Source: an uncultured Eubacteriales bacterium
Lineage (GTDB): Bacteria; Bacillota; Clostridia; Lachnospirales; Lachnospiraceae
Assembly: GCA_900544525.1 (NCBI GenBank)
Contig: UQVN01000055.1
Coordinates: 1-15,827 of the forward strand
DNA length: 15,827 nucleotides
Direction: 5' to 3'
A program made the translations under genes and the position numbers. The notes under the pieces were generated by a model. The model searched no databases. It was not told the DNA's origin and saw only the letters and a program-made list of their open reading frames with translations. Shown here piece by piece: positions 15,239 to 15,827 of this stretch (positions are counted from its first letter, which is position 1; each line of letters starts with the position of its first letter).

Positions 15239-15827
15239 TTATAACTGCATTTTTTTATTGACACGATATACTTCAACTAAAATCTCAGCTACCATTCCAT
15301 AATAGTCAGGCGAGATTTCTTGATTAAGTTTTGTCGTGGCATAAATTCCTCTTGCTAGAGGTTTGTTTTCCACTACCATAACCCCATGTTCTTTTGCAAC
15401 TTCTACAATACGTAAAGCCACCGCATCTTGCCCTTTTGCAATAACAACAGGTGCTGGATTTTTATTCAAATCGTATTGAAGTGCTACTGCATAATGGGTT
15501 GGGTTACGAATAATAACATCCGCTTGTGGAACAGCTTGCATCATACGATTTCTTGCTCTCTGCTGTTGCAAGCTCTTTATTTTTCCTTTAATTTCTGGAT
15601 TTCCTTCCGTCATTTTAAATTCTTCTTTTATTTCTTCTTTTGTCATTTTCATCTGTCGCTCATATTCCCAACGCTGATATAAAAAATCAAGAAAAGCGAT
15701 GGCAACAAAAGCCAATAGAACTTTCGGTATCATCTTCATCACAACCGATAGCATCCAGCTAGTGGCCTGTATCACAGACATATCCAAAGTTCGACTGCTA
15801 TTTCCTATCTCGCTTTTTAACACTTGG
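15239..15827 (-). CDS. flhB: Flagellar secretion substrate-specificity switch protein FlhB (5' partial)
   Basis: The frame is open to the window end, so the N-terminal part is missing (roughly 165 residues of about 360, judging from the family). GTG 15823 is internal, not a start. Visible are the end of the membrane domain, the linker (WEYERQMKMTKEEIKEEFKM and TEGNPEIKGKIK) and the autocleavage motif NPTH (15505-15494 on the minus strand) in ADVIIRNPTHYAVAL. FlhB cleaves itself between Asn and Pro of this motif, switching export from rod-hook to filament proteins. The C-terminal domain appears complete to residue L before the stop. It heads the visible part of the flhB-flhA-fliA-flgF-flgG operon. 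Confidence 0.96.
   Translation of the reverse strand, partial: QVLKSEIGNSSRTLDMSVIQATSWMLSVVMKMIPKVLLAFVAIAFLDFLYQRWEYERQMKMTKEEIKEEFKMTEGNPEIKGKIKSLQQQRARNRMMQAVPQADVIIRNPTHYAVALQYDLNKNPAPVVIAKGQDAVALRIVEVAKEHGVMVVENKPLARGIYATTKLNQEISPDYYGMVAEILVEVYRVNKKMQL

Noticed and set aside
14880..15302. Plus-strand open frame of 140 codons opposite flhA/flhB
   Set aside because: It lies entirely antisense to two certain genes, has no ribosome site and resembles no protein family; likewise 14187-14519 and 8828-9160.
15821..15823. GTG as the start codon of flhB
   Set aside because: The frame stays open to the window end and the visible protein begins within the membrane domain of FlhB, so the gene is cut by the window.

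Overview
The window is a flagellar and chemotaxis region from a low-GC Gram-positive bacterium. A Clostridia member, possibly Lachnospiraceae-like, fits best: the FlgM/FlgN/FlgK/FlgL/FliW/CsrA gene order, a SigD/FliA-type sigma factor and paired FlgF/FlgG (FlhO/FlhP) rod proteins are Firmicute traits. The family-level guess is inference. No tRNA, rRNA, insertion sequence, phage gene or CRISPR array was seen.

Layout, left to right. (1) 1-1551 (+): a nearly complete CheA-family kinase whose first few codons lie outside the window. It has domains P1-P4 and stops exactly where the CheW-like P5 domain should begin. (2) 1552-1803: a leader with a strong hairpin lacking a T-tract, an 8-bp direct repeat and a sigma-28-type promoter. 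(3) 1804-6705 (+): flgM-flgN-flgK-flgL-fliW-csrA, then a lipoprotein with a C39-like cysteine peptidase fold, in the position where Bacillus subtilis carries flagellin (hag). (4) 6813-9996 (-): fliD-fliS and a small fliT-like gene, converging on unit 3 across a bidirectional terminator and driven by a second sigma-28-type promoter. (5) 10280-10798 (+): a ComFB-family gene transcribed alone. (6) 10852-15827 (-): flhB (partial)-flhA-sigD/fliA-flgF-flgG, converging on the ComFB gene across a second bidirectional terminator.

How the genes work together. FlhA and FlhB are the late secretion-gate components. The sigma factor would turn on the late genes and FlgM would hold it until export begins. 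Two promoters, in front of flgM and fliD, share the same TAAT-N15-GTCGATA(A/T) form and are its likely targets. FlgK, FlgL and FliD are the junction and cap proteins; FlgN, FliS and the FliT-like protein are their chaperones. FliW and CsrA, encoded by overlapping genes, form the switch that normally ties flagellin translation to secretion.

Most of the window is a familiar flagellar cluster. The parts worth a second look are the P5-less CheA, a two-block motif shared by the flgM leader and the fliD promoter, the lipoprotein peptidase in the flagellin slot, the ComFB gene standing alone among flagellar operons, and the absence of flhF, flhG and che genes between flhA and the sigma factor.
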